From Prosthecobacter fusiformis (lineage in GTDB: Bacteria > Verrucomicrobiota > Verrucomicrobiia > Verrucomicrobiales > Verrucomicrobiaceae), in assembly GCF_004364345.1 (NCBI RefSeq), contig NZ_SOCA01000001.1, positions 248,001 to 312,000 on the forward strand: a DNA stretch of 64,000 nucleotides, read 5' to 3'. A program made the translations under genes and the position numbers. Below, piece by piece: positions 45,889-54,723 of this stretch. The notes below the pieces were generated by a model, which worked only from the letters and a program-made list of their open reading frames with translations, was not told the origin of the DNA and did no database searches. Each line of letters opens with the position of its first letter. The stretch's first letter is position 1.

Positions 45889-46425
45889 ATGTCCATCGCC
45901 ACCCGCCGCGGCGACCAGGGGGAGACCGATCTCCTTTTTGGTCAGCGCCTTTCCAAATCCCATCCCCGTGTCCACGCCCTCGGTGCCGTGGATGAACTCA
46001 ATGCCGCGCTGGGTCCTCTGCGCATCGCTGCCCTGAAGGCGGAAACCCGGGAAATCGTGGCCAAAGTGCAGCCGCTGCTCATCAGTCTGATGGGGGAACT
46101 GGCCACGCCTCCGGGCATGGAGGAACGTTATGCCGCGACTCACAAACCCTTTGAGCCTGCCCACACTGCGTGGCTGGACGAATGGGTGGCCAAGCTGGAA
46201 GCGGGCGGTGCGCTGCAATTCAAAGGCTGGGCGCTCCCAGGGGAAGCTGGGGTGATGACCGGTGCCTATGCCGACCTGGCCCGCACGGCCTGCCGCCGAG
46301 CGGAAAGAATGGTGGTGGACCTCACCGGCACCGAACAAGAAGTGCCGAATGCCGAAGTCGTGCGTTTTTTAAACCGCCTGGCCGATGTACTCTGGCTGTT
46401 GGCACGCTGGGAAGAGCGGGACTGA
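45889..46425 (+). CDS. Cob(I)alamin adenosyltransferase, PduO type
   Basis: This 178-residue enzyme converts cob(I)alamin and ATP to adenosylcobalamin. Motifs are the N-terminal TRRGDQGET, VDELNAALG, and CRRAERMVVDL with the ATP-binding Arg residues near the C-terminus. Length is normal for the family. It ends 3 bp from the convergent PQQ-propeller gene. The organism thus appears able to use B12, yet encodes the B12-independent methionine synthase MetE 36 kb away. Confidence 0.93.
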   Translation: MSIATRRGDQGETDLLFGQRLSKSHPRVHALGAVDELNAALGPLRIAALKAETREIVAKVQPLLISLMGELATPPGMEERYAATHKPFEPAHTAWLDEWVAKLEAGGALQFKGWALPGEAGVMTGAYADLARTACRRAERMVVDLTGTEQEVPNAEVVRFLNRLADVLWLLARWEERD

Positions 46426-46428
46426 CGG

Positions 46429-47676
46429 TCATTTCCCCACCCGCCACAGGTGGCCTTCAGTGCGGATAAGGAAATCATCCTCAATCACCGCATAGGAGGC
46501 CAGGGATCGCTCGGCCATGTCGTTCTGCGCCACGATTTGGAGTGTCTTCCCAGGCTTCACCACGACGCCTAGGCCCTTTTCATCCTGGAGATAAAGGAGA
46601 CCGTTGGCATGCAGGATGGAGGCGCTGATGGGACCAGTGCAGCGTTCCTGAAAATGCACCGCGCCCGTCTTGGCATCGGCACAGGTGAGCACGCCATTGT
46701 CCGCGACGAAATAGAGCTCATCCCCCACGATGACCATGCTGGGATTGTGCGGGACAAATTTTTCGATCTTCCAGGCGATGTGGGTATCCGTCACGTCCCC
46801 TTCCCCATCTGCCCGGATGGCCAGAGCGACTGGTTTACCATAACCAGTGGTGACATAGACCATGCCATGCGCATAGAGCGGACGTGGCACCACGGAAAAG
46901 CCTTGGTCATAACGCGCTTTCCAGATTTCCTTGCCGGTCAGCGGATCCAGAGAATTCACCACCCCGCTGCCCGCCGTGATGAGCTGTCTGCGGCCATTCA
47001 CCTCGATCACCAGCGGCGTGCTGAAGGAAAATTTGTTCTTCGCCTCGCTGATCCGCGCAAACTTCCACACCTGCTTGCCAGTGTTTTTGTCCAGCGCGAT
47101 GACCACCGGGTCCACGTCCGCATCGGCATTGAAAATGAAAAGACCGCCTTCAATGACAGGGCTGCCGCCATTGCCGTGCACGGGCTGGTAGCTGAAATCC
47201 TGCGTCTTCCACAGCACACTGCCATCCACCGCATTCAGGCAGGCGCTGCCCTGATGGCCAAAGTGGACATACAGTTTCCCATCTTCATAGACCGGCGTGG
47301 GGCTGGCATGGCTGTTCTTTTTATGCACCTGAGGCGCATCCTTGGGCTGTAAAAAGATCTCCGCTTCCCACACCAGGCTGCCATCAGCGGCCTTCAGGCA
47401 TAGCACCCGCAGGCTGCGATCCACCACCGGTTTTTCCTCTCCCCCCACAGCGACGGCGGAGGTGAGGTAAATGAGGTCCCCCACGACTACGGGCGATGAC
47501 CAGCCGATGCCCGGCACGGGTGCTTTCCACAGGATATTTTTATTCACCGCTGGGCTCCATTCCGTCGGCAGACCCGCCGTGGCAGACTGACCCTGCCGGG
47601 AGGGGCCGCGAAATTCCGGCCAGTCTTCAGCAGCGGCGTAGGACGTGATGGCGAGGAGAGGGAGAAAGAAGCGCAT
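46429..47676 (-). CDS. Exported PQQ-type beta-propeller protein
   Basis: The protein has 415 residues with a signal peptide (about 1-16). The start (DWPEFRGPSRQGQS) and blades with GTGY- and DGSVLW-like strands (EDWPEFRG, TGKQVWKFARI, TGKEIWKARYD) mark the single-domain quinoprotein/BamB-like propeller family that PVC bacteria carry in many copies. It is shorter than the large methyltransferase-like/LamG fusion in this window and lacks its extra domains. The ligand and function are unknown; PQQ itself may not be bound. It is convergent with the adenosyltransferase. Confidence 0.82.
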   Translation of the reverse strand: MRFFLPLLAITSYAAAEDWPEFRGPSRQGQSATAGLPTEWSPAVNKNILWKAPVPGIGWSSPVVVGDLIYLTSAVAVGGEEKPVVDRSLRVLCLKAADGSLVWEAEIFLQPKDAPQVHKKNSHASPTPVYEDGKLYVHFGHQGSACLNAVDGSVLWKTQDFSYQPVHGNGGSPVIEGGLFIFNADADVDPVVIALDKNTGKQVWKFARISEAKNKFSFSTPLVIEVNGRRQLITAGSGVVNSLDPLTGKEIWKARYDQGFSVVPRPLYAHGMVYVTTGYGKPVALAIRADGEGDVTDTHIAWKIEKFVPHNPSMVIVGDELYFVADNGVLTCADAKTGAVHFQERCTGPISASILHANGLLYLQDEKGLGVVVKPGKTLQIVAQNDMAERSLASYAVIEDDFLIRTEGHLWRVGK

Positions 47677-47804
47677 GGACGGGTAATGACGCTGCTCAGC
47701 CCCCTAACCTATCCTGTTTCACAAGGTCCGTGCAAATTTCCTCCGCGTCATTCTTCCGCCCTTCAGTTGTCATCCGCCTAATTCTGGCTACTCTCCCCTC
47801 CCCC

Positions 47805-49166
47805 ATGCCACGAGTTCACATCAAGACCTACGGCTGCCAGATGAACGAACGCGATACGGAACAGGTGTCGCAAATGTTCGTCGAGCGCGGCTACACCATG
47901 ACCGCCACCGATGAAGACGCGGATGTGGTGCTGATCAATACCTGCTCCGTGCGGGATCAGGCGGAGCAAAAAGCCATCGGCAAAATGGGCATGGTCAGGC
48001 GCCGCCGTGTGCCCTTGGTCACTGGCTTTATGGGCTGCATGGCGCAGAGCCGCGGCAGTGAACTGGTGGAAAAAACCAAGGTGGACCTGGTGGTGGGCAC
48101 GCAGAAATATCATCGCGTAGTGGAGTATGTGGATGAGATCATCCGCGCCAAAGAAGCCCGCATGATGGATGAGGAGCGCTTTTCCATCGTGGACATCGAG
48201 GAGGAAAAAGCCAGCCAGAACGCCATCCGTGACCACACGCTGAAGGAGAAGCAGGGGGCGGCCTTTGTCAGCATCATGCAGGGCTGCAACATGAAGTGCA
48301 CCTTTTGCATCGTCCCCTATACCCGGGGAAGCGAGCGCGGGCGACCCATCGCCGACATTGTGGAGGAGGTGCGCCGTCTGGCAGACAAGGGGGTGAAAGA
48401 GATCACTTTGTTAGGCCAGATCGTCAATCTTTACGGCCGTCATGAATTCCCCGCGGTGGATGGCAAGAGCCCTTTTGTGCAGCTCTTGGAAGCGGTGCAT
48501 GAGGTGCCTGGCATCCAGCGCATCCGCTTCACCAGCCCACATCCCATCGGCTATAAAAAGGATCTGATCGAGGCCTTCACGTATCTGCCCAAGCTGGCGG
48601 AGCATGTACATCTGCCCGTGCAAAGTGGCAGCGACGAGATCCTCAAAAGGATGCATCGCCCTTACACCGCAGCGAAGTTTACCGACCTCGTGGAACGCAT
48701 CCGCGCAGCGCGGCCAGGCATCGCCGTGACCACCGATGTCATCGTCGGTTTCCCCGGTGAGACGGACGAGCATTATCTGGAGACCCGGGAACTGTTCGAC
48801 CGCCTGAAGTTTGAAAACGCCTTTGTCTTCCGTTACTCCAAGCGACGTGGCACCCCGGCTGCGGAGATGGATGAAGCCATCCAGCTCAGCGAGCAGGTGA
48901 AGGAAGCCCGCAACCAGGACCTCCTGGCGCTGGTGAACAAACATGCGTGGACCAAGTATGAAGAGCTCCTCGGACAGGAGGTGGAGATCCTCTGCGAAGG
49001 CACCAGCAAGACCAATGAAAGCCGGCTCATGGGCCGCACGCGCACCAACAAGATCGTCATCTTTGAAGGCAACCCCGAGCGCCACATCGGCGAACTCATC
49101 AACATCCGCATCAGCCACTATGAGAACTTCACGCTTTATGGCGATGTGGTGACCCGCGATGAATAG
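47805..49166 (+). CDS. miaB: tRNA-2-methylthio-N6-dimethylallyladenosine synthase
   Basis: The protein has 453 residues from the ATG at 47805 (MPRVHIKTYGCQMN). An in-frame start at 47730 adds residues unlike the family. The N-terminal UPF0004 domain has Cys11, Cys47 and Cys78, which bind the second Fe-S cluster. The radical-SAM motif has Cys161, Cys165 and Cys168 (GCNMKCTFC); a TRAM domain ends the protein. It methylthiolates A37 of tRNAs that read codons starting with U. The proA gene follows 66 bp later. Confidence 0.96.
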   Translation: MPRVHIKTYGCQMNERDTEQVSQMFVERGYTMTATDEDADVVLINTCSVRDQAEQKAIGKMGMVRRRRVPLVTGFMGCMAQSRGSELVEKTKVDLVVGTQKYHRVVEYVDEIIRAKEARMMDEERFSIVDIEEEKASQNAIRDHTLKEKQGAAFVSIMQGCNMKCTFCIVPYTRGSERGRPIADIVEEVRRLADKGVKEITLLGQIVNLYGRHEFPAVDGKSPFVQLLEAVHEVPGIQRIRFTSPHPIGYKKDLIEAFTYLPKLAEHVHLPVQSGSDEILKRMHRPYTAAKFTDLVERIRAARPGIAVTTDVIVGFPGETDEHYLETRELFDRLKFENAFVFRYSKRRGTPAAEMDEAIQLSEQVKEARNQDLLALVNKHAWTKYEELLGQEVEILCEGTSKTNESRLMGRTRTNKIVIFEGNPERHIGELINIRISHYENFTLYGDVVTRDE

Positions 49167-49232
49167 AGCTCGCCTGCTGTTAAAGATTCCTCAGCCCTTC
49201 CCGTCCCACCTTTCGTTCTCTCTTAGACTTCC

Positions 49233-50501
49233 ATGACCGATTCTGAAATCCAAGCCGCCATTCACGAGATGGGCAGCCGCGCCCGTGCCGCCTCCCGCGA
49301 ACTGGTGAAACTCAGCACCGGGCAGAAAAATAGCATCCTCCTGGCCATGGCGGATGAGATCCAGGCCCGCGAAGAATCCATCCTGGCGGAGAACGCCAAG
49401 GACCTGGCACGTGCTGAAGAAAACGGCCTTTCCAAAGCCATGCTGGACCGTCTGACGCTGGACTCGAAGCGCCTGACCGCCATCGCCCAGGCTGTGAGGG
49501 ACGTCGCCGCCCTGCCTGATCCGGTGGGCGAAGTGCTCACGGAATGGACGCAGCCTAACGGATTGCACATCACTAAAAAGCGCGTCCCCATCGGCGTTAT
49601 TGGCATCATTTTCGAATCCCGGCCTAACGTCACCACGGATGCCGCCAGCCTCTGCTTCAAGACAGGCAACGCCACCCTGCTACGTGGCGGTAGCGAGGCC
49701 ATTCATTCCAATGTCGCCCTAGCCGCCGCCCTTCAGGCCGGGGGCGAACGCGCGGGCCTGCCTGCGGACAGTGTGCAGCTCATCCCCTTCACCGACCGCG
49801 CCAGCGTGGAGCACATGGCACGGATGGACCAGCACCTGGACCTCATCATTCCCCGTGGTGGCAAAGGGCTGATTGAAAAAGTCGTCGCCACGGCACGCAT
49901 GCCCGTCATCAAGCACTATGATGGCGTCTGCCATGTGTATGTGGCTGCGGATGCGGACCAGGAAATGGCGGCAGACATCATCGTCAATGCCAAGACGCAA
50001 AAACCCGGCGTCTGCAATGCCCTGGAGACCATCCTGGTTCATCGCGACATTGCGGCCAGCTTTTATCCCCTCATCGGCCAGCGCCTGGCTGCGGCCAAAG
50101 TGGAAGTGCACGCAGATACGGAAGCGCAAAGTTTGTTAGGCGTGACCAGCATTCCAGCCACCGAGCAGGACTGGAGCACCGAATGGCTGGACCTCATCCT
50201 TTCAGCCAAGACTGTCTCGGGTCTCGATGAAGCCATCACCCACATCAACCGCTACGGCAGCCATCACACGGACAGCATCATCACCCGCGACCGCGCCGCC
50301 GCTGAACGCTTCCAGCATGAAGTGGACAGTGCGGTTGTGCTTCACAATGCTAGCACCCGCTTCAATGACGGCGGGGAATTTGGCTTCGGTGCCGAGATCG
50401 GCATCAGCACGGACAAGCTTCATGCTCGCGGTCCCATGGGCCTGGCCGAACTGTGCAGCTACAAATATCTGGTGGATGGCAGCGGGCAGATCCGCAAATA
50501 G
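49233..50501 (+). CDS. proA: Gamma-glutamyl phosphate reductase
   Basis: This 422-residue enzyme reduces gamma-glutamyl phosphate to glutamate semialdehyde for proline synthesis. The catalytic Cys261 (KPGVCNALETIL) and the NADPH-binding motifs (FESRPNVTTDAA, LIIPRGGKGLI) are intact. Length is normal. proB is not adjacent. A palindrome (50502-50525) follows the stop codon and may end transcription. Confidence 0.96.
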   Translation: MTDSEIQAAIHEMGSRARAASRELVKLSTGQKNSILLAMADEIQAREESILAENAKDLARAEENGLSKAMLDRLTLDSKRLTAIAQAVRDVAALPDPVGEVLTEWTQPNGLHITKKRVPIGVIGIIFESRPNVTTDAASLCFKTGNATLLRGGSEAIHSNVALAAALQAGGERAGLPADSVQLIPFTDRASVEHMARMDQHLDLIIPRGGKGLIEKVVATARMPVIKHYDGVCHVYVAADADQEMAADIIVNAKTQKPGVCNALETILVHRDIAASFYPLIGQRLAAAKVEVHADTEAQSLLGVTSIPATEQDWSTEWLDLILSAKTVSGLDEAITHINRYGSHHTDSIITRDRAAAERFQHEVDSAVVLHNASTRFNDGGEFGFGAEIGISTDKLHARGPMGLAELCSYKYLVDGSGQIRK

Positions 50502-50525
50502 CCACCTAACATTTGGGTTAGATGG
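50502..50525. terminator. Possible terminator hairpin after proA
   Basis: CCACCTAAC and GTTAGATGG pair over 9 bp with one mismatch around ATTTGG, right after the proA stop. It lies between convergent genes and could serve both. No T-run follows on either strand. The arms contain the CTAAC/GTTAG core of the heptamer noted elsewhere in the window. Confidence 0.3.
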
Positions 50526-50550
50526 CTAGCACACTTCCGCGCGGAGGATT

Positions 50551-52251
50551 TTATTTCTCCGCCTTTCGCAGCACCATCTGCGGGAAAGGAATGTTCCAGC
50601 CATGGCGGGTGGCGGAATCCAAAGCAGCCCGCTGCAGCACACGCGTCAGGTTGGGATAGTTGGCAGCCTGACTGCCAGTAAACACGCCCACGATGATGAA
50701 GTTCAGGGATGAATCCGCCGCTTGCTCGAATTCCACAATCACATTCACCAGTTCCTCTTCGCGCATGGTTTCCAGCAGGGCCTTGCGCACATCCGCTTTC
50801 AGCAGTTCCGGTATTTCCTTCAGAGCCTGGGCCTGGTGTTTATAGTCCAGTCCCAGAGTCATGGAACGGGCGAAACCACCGGATAGACAGGAGACATCTG
50901 CCTTCATAAATTCGCCAATCGGCATCCAGCGTTTAAGCCCGCCCCCATGCACCAGTTCTACGCGGTCTGGAGTGATGTCGGTGACCTGGGCAAACAGGCT
51001 GCCATCAATGATCACATAGGATCGTTTGGAACAGGGAAACCAGGGCTCATCGAGGCCGCTCGGACGGGAGGTGAAAGTGGATAAGATATCCAGAGGCAGG
51101 CGCAGACCGGAGCCGCCAATTACGATATTTGTAAGTTGGGTGAACATGTGAATGGCCCCTACACGCCAGGGAACTCCATCAATGTATATCCGCTCCCCTT
51201 CGCGCACCTGGCCCAGGTTCAGCATCATTTGCAGGTCCTCCATGTGCCTGCTGATCCCGGATTTGGCCGTCATCACCATGGCCCCTACAGCAAAGAGAGC
51301 CAGGCCACCCAGCAGCCAGTCACCCCGCGCATACAGGACCAGCAAGGCCGCCGCCACCGCTAGCACCACGCTCACCCCTTTATGCACCACATCCAGCAGC
51401 CTGCTGGAAAAGCTGAGCTTCTCATACTTCTTCACCGGCACCAGTTTCAGCACATAGTAATAAGCACCGCGCAGACCAAAGAGGACGACCAGAAAGGCCA
51501 GCAGAGCCAGCGCGATATTCGCGCCCCGGACAAAGATAAAATTCGTCACCTGCCGACCCAGTTCGGACCAGAAACTCCCGGCGTCCTTTTCCACTTCCTT
51601 CAGCTCATTTTCAATGACGGCAATGCGGTTCAGAACATCGTCACGCCGCACCTGCCAGCGCTCACGCGTTGCCAGCAGTTCCTTGGTCAGAGAAGCATCT
51701 TTTTCAGGTTCCGCTTTGAGTTCCCCAAGCAATACCTCGACATCATCCAAAGCACGCTCGGCCTGAGTTTTTTGGGATAGCAGCAGAGCCAGCTCCTGCC
51801 GCAGTGATTGCAGTTCTTGCGGTCGGCGGGTCACGTCTCGCAAGTCGCTAAAAACAGGGATGAGCAACTGGCCGATTTCATCCTGAAGTTTCATCGGCGT
51901 CTGCGCCACAGGATCACTGGTCAGATCCACCAGCGACTGTCGGCCTGTCACCAAAGCATTAAAATCACGCTCCACCTCCAGACGTCGTTTCTCCAAACGC
52001 TCGATCTCAGCTTGGACATCCTGTTTGCCCGTTTCGGTGATTTCGCTGCGCAGCTTTTTCCTCTGTTCCTCCATGCCTGCACGCAGGCTTTCACGTGTGG
52101 CCAGGAGGGCGCTCAGGGTCGCTCTCTTAGTTGGAGCAGCCTGCTCAGCCAGCGCAGGTACAGGTGCCTTTTCCACCGCCTCCTGCGCAAGTAAAATCGA
52201 AGTCAGCAGCAGCGACAAGAGACCCGTCTTTAATATCCAAAACAATCGCAT
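50551..52251 (-). CDS. MscS-family mechanosensitive channel with long coiled-coil N-terminus
   Basis: The protein has 566 residues. A signal peptide/first helix (about 5-23) is followed by ~210 periplasmic residues rich in heptads (ERLEKRRLEVERDF...). Membrane helices lie near 232-255, 278-300 and 303-325, the last lining the pore; the MscS beta domain follows (VGAIHMFTQLTNIVIGG...). The extra periplasmic coiled coil resembles MscK/MscM architecture more than plain MscS. It probably releases solutes under low osmolarity. It is divergent from the next gene. Confidence 0.85.
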   Translation of the reverse strand: MRLFWILKTGLLSLLLTSILLAQEAVEKAPVPALAEQAAPTKRATLSALLATRESLRAGMEEQRKKLRSEITETGKQDVQAEIERLEKRRLEVERDFNALVTGRQSLVDLTSDPVAQTPMKLQDEIGQLLIPVFSDLRDVTRRPQELQSLRQELALLLSQKTQAERALDDVEVLLGELKAEPEKDASLTKELLATRERWQVRRDDVLNRIAVIENELKEVEKDAGSFWSELGRQVTNFIFVRGANIALALLAFLVVLFGLRGAYYYVLKLVPVKKYEKLSFSSRLLDVVHKGVSVVLAVAAALLVLYARGDWLLGGLALFAVGAMVMTAKSGISRHMEDLQMMLNLGQVREGERIYIDGVPWRVGAIHMFTQLTNIVIGGSGLRLPLDILSTFTSRPSGLDEPWFPCSKRSYVIIDGSLFAQVTDITPDRVELVHGGGLKRWMPIGEFMKADVSCLSGGFARSMTLGLDYKHQAQALKEIPELLKADVRKALLETMREEELVNVIVEFEQAADSSLNFIIVGVFTGSQAANYPNLTRVLQRAALDSATRHGWNIPFPQMVLRKAEK

Positions 52252-52347
52252 ATGTCATTACACTACGGACGCCCGCCTTTGCAAGGCGGTGTCTGTTTTC
52301 GGCTACGGCATTGCTCTTACACGCAGGCTCGCTAAAGTGGCTGCTTC

Positions 52348-54723
52348 ATGACTGCTCAGCGCCAACCACGCAAGACCCAGCCACCTGCACGAAATGCTGC
52401 CCCTATTGTTCCCTTGGGGACCATCATCCAGGAGCATGACCGCTGGCGCAAAACCCAGCCGGGCAAACTTGGGCGGGGAGCACTTCGAGACCATTGGCAG
52501 AAGTTGGATGCCCAGCATTCTCAGCGTCCAGATTATCTCCTGTGGCGGGAGCTTCAGGGGACGGAATGTCCACCCCAGCGGAAGCAGGATCCGGTGGACT
52601 TGGCAGTGCGTGCTTTGAAGTCGCCTGAACCGGCCATTCACTGGGCTGCATTGGCCCTGATGCCAGATGTGATGCAATCCCCGGCCCTGGCTTCGGTGGC
52701 GCGTAAAAACCTGCTGCTGGATGCCTTGCGCCAATGGCTTGGTGGCGGTCGGCAACCGAGGGTGCCACTCACGGCCGCACCACAAGCAACAGCCCTTTTG
52801 TTATGGCTGGGACGCGGCTTCATCAATCCCGATGATGCGACACTTTGGTCTGATCTTAACGCATTGATCCAAGCCGCCCAGAGTGATTGGAAACTGGGGC
52901 GTAAACCGGATCTTGGCTTCTGGGAAAGCGGTCTGGTCTGGCCTCTCACCCAGGGACAAATTGCGCGGCGTCTGGCCCTGGCCATTCATTCTTTGATCCA
53001 GCATCAAACCGCAGCGAACCCTGCCCGCACCAGCGACTTGGCCCCGTGGCATTTCACGGCCTGGATGCTGCTGAGGGATACCCGCACGGCTCAGAATCCT
53101 GCACGCGTGATTGAGATCGAAGTATTGCTAGCGGCTGCCACCACAGCCCGCCTCGGTGGTGACGCCGACCAAGCCGGAAGACTGGCTGCGCTGGCCCTGA
53201 ATCTTTCACCGCCCAACCTGCCTGAGCCGATGCAGCAAAGCTGCCGTGTCGCCGCCTGGGCCTTGGCAGAAGCCGGGCTCTCTGTGCCACCAACTTTGCG
53301 GGTCATCTACGATGAACTCCCCTTCCCTGGAGATCCACCTGCCAGTGAAAGCGGACAGACTGCCGCGCGCCAATACCTGGACAGCAAGGATGCCGCCCAT
53401 CGACAGCTCATGCTTGAGGTGGAAAACGATCCCGACTGGGAATTGCTGCGCAAGGCAGGTGTGGTGCTGCATCATCCCCTGGCCGCACTTTCTTGGATCG
53501 CCCGCAAGGCGCAGTCTTATGCCCTAAAAAAGCAGCACGACCTCCTGCAATCCGCCGCCACTCTGGCCACCCGTCATCATCGCTTGACGACTCTTGGTCG
53601 CTTGCTTCCACACCTGCCTGCAAATGCTGAACGGGTGCTCAATTTTGCTCAAAGTCTGCGTCAGAGCCAGAGGCGAATGCCCTTCCTGCGCGATCATGAA
53701 ATCTGGCAGGACTGGACCCGCTCCCTGCGCACTGCGTGGGCACGCCTAGAGCCGGAGGCTATTCAGGATCCCGAACAACTCTTCATCCTGCACGAGACGC
53801 TGCATGATCGTGAGGTCACCCTGTTACGCATTCTTCCTCTAGAGTTGCGCCTGCTGTCGCTGCGCCATTTGCATGGTCGCAAGCAGCCTTCCTCTCTCGT
53901 GCAAACACTGGCGACAGAGCCTCGTCACATGCAGCAGCTTGAACATCAGCGGCAGGTGGAGCTCTGGTCAGTCGCTGCGGAATTACGTGAGCGCCCGGAA
54001 CTGGTAGGCACCGTCTGGATCAGCCTCGTCTTTCGTGGTGATCCCGCCCAGGGCCGGTATAGTTTGATCGTGCAAGGGCCAGCTGGACGCGTCATCCATC
54101 ATGACCGGCTGCGCACATTACAGACGACACCTGCGGAACTGGACTGGACGCCCCTTTGGTCTGTCCTCAGCAACAGCGTAAAAGAGGTGAATGCGGAAGC
54201 CAGCCACATCCTCGCTGCGGTGGATCCCACCATGACCGAGCTGCCCTGGGCCAGCCGCCTGCGGGAAACTGGGCTCGAAGCCTCCATCAGCTTCATCCCA
54301 AGCTTGGAATGGGCCTTCCGTGTCATGCGCGAAACCTCAGCCCCAACTCATCCTGGGGAATACCTCTTGCCTGAAAACACGACCGCCACCCTGCCTGACA
54401 AACCTTTGCCTAACGGAACATGTGTCCTCCTGCCCACAGCTCCGCAATGCAATGCAGGCACTCGATGGACGAGTTCCGCCAACGTAGCAGAAGACGAAAA
54501 GCCCGCCAGCCAGCGCTCGCTGCAAGTGGGTGCGCATGAACGCATCCTCAGCGCGATGCCTATTGTTAGGGGACCGCTAAAAGAAGACCTCATCCGACTG
54601 TGCTTGGCGAATGCCACCCGACAGTTTACCGCCCCTGATACTGCACTGACGGAAGAGCAAAGCGCGGCTTTCCAAGCGGCCCCACTTTCTCCCCCAGGTG
54701 ACTGGTTGAGGTATGGGGTATAA
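52348..54723 (+). CDS. Unknown 791-residue helical protein with possible degenerate CHAT domain
   Basis: The protein has 791 residues with no signal peptide or membrane segment. The first ~540 are alpha-helical and Leu/Ala/Arg/Gln-rich like TPR or HEAT-type repeats, though no clear repeat register was made out. Around 600-690 a stretch (SHILAAVDPTMTELPWASRL... ISFIPSLEWAF) follows the strand pattern of CHAT caspase-like domains before their catalytic His, but no His or Cys at the usual places is evident. It may be an inactive CHAT relative, or unrelated. The stop codon (54721-54723) directly abuts that of the convergent PEP-CTERM gene. Confidence 0.6.
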   Translation: MTAQRQPRKTQPPARNAAPIVPLGTIIQEHDRWRKTQPGKLGRGALRDHWQKLDAQHSQRPDYLLWRELQGTECPPQRKQDPVDLAVRALKSPEPAIHWAALALMPDVMQSPALASVARKNLLLDALRQWLGGGRQPRVPLTAAPQATALLLWLGRGFINPDDATLWSDLNALIQAAQSDWKLGRKPDLGFWESGLVWPLTQGQIARRLALAIHSLIQHQTAANPARTSDLAPWHFTAWMLLRDTRTAQNPARVIEIEVLLAAATTARLGGDADQAGRLAALALNLSPPNLPEPMQQSCRVAAWALAEAGLSVPPTLRVIYDELPFPGDPPASESGQTAARQYLDSKDAAHRQLMLEVENDPDWELLRKAGVVLHHPLAALSWIARKAQSYALKKQHDLLQSAATLATRHHRLTTLGRLLPHLPANAERVLNFAQSLRQSQRRMPFLRDHEIWQDWTRSLRTAWARLEPEAIQDPEQLFILHETLHDREVTLLRILPLELRLLSLRHLHGRKQPSSLVQTLATEPRHMQQLEHQRQVELWSVAAELRERPELVGTVWISLVFRGDPAQGRYSLIVQGPAGRVIHHDRLRTLQTTPAELDWTPLWSVLSNSVKEVNAEASHILAAVDPTMTELPWASRLRETGLEASISFIPSLEWAFRVMRETSAPTHPGEYLLPENTTATLPDKPLPNGTCVLLPTAPQCNAGTRWTSSANVAEDEKPASQRSLQVGAHERILSAMPIVRGPLKEDLIRLCLANATRQFTAPDTALTEEQSAAFQAAPLSPPGDWLRYGV

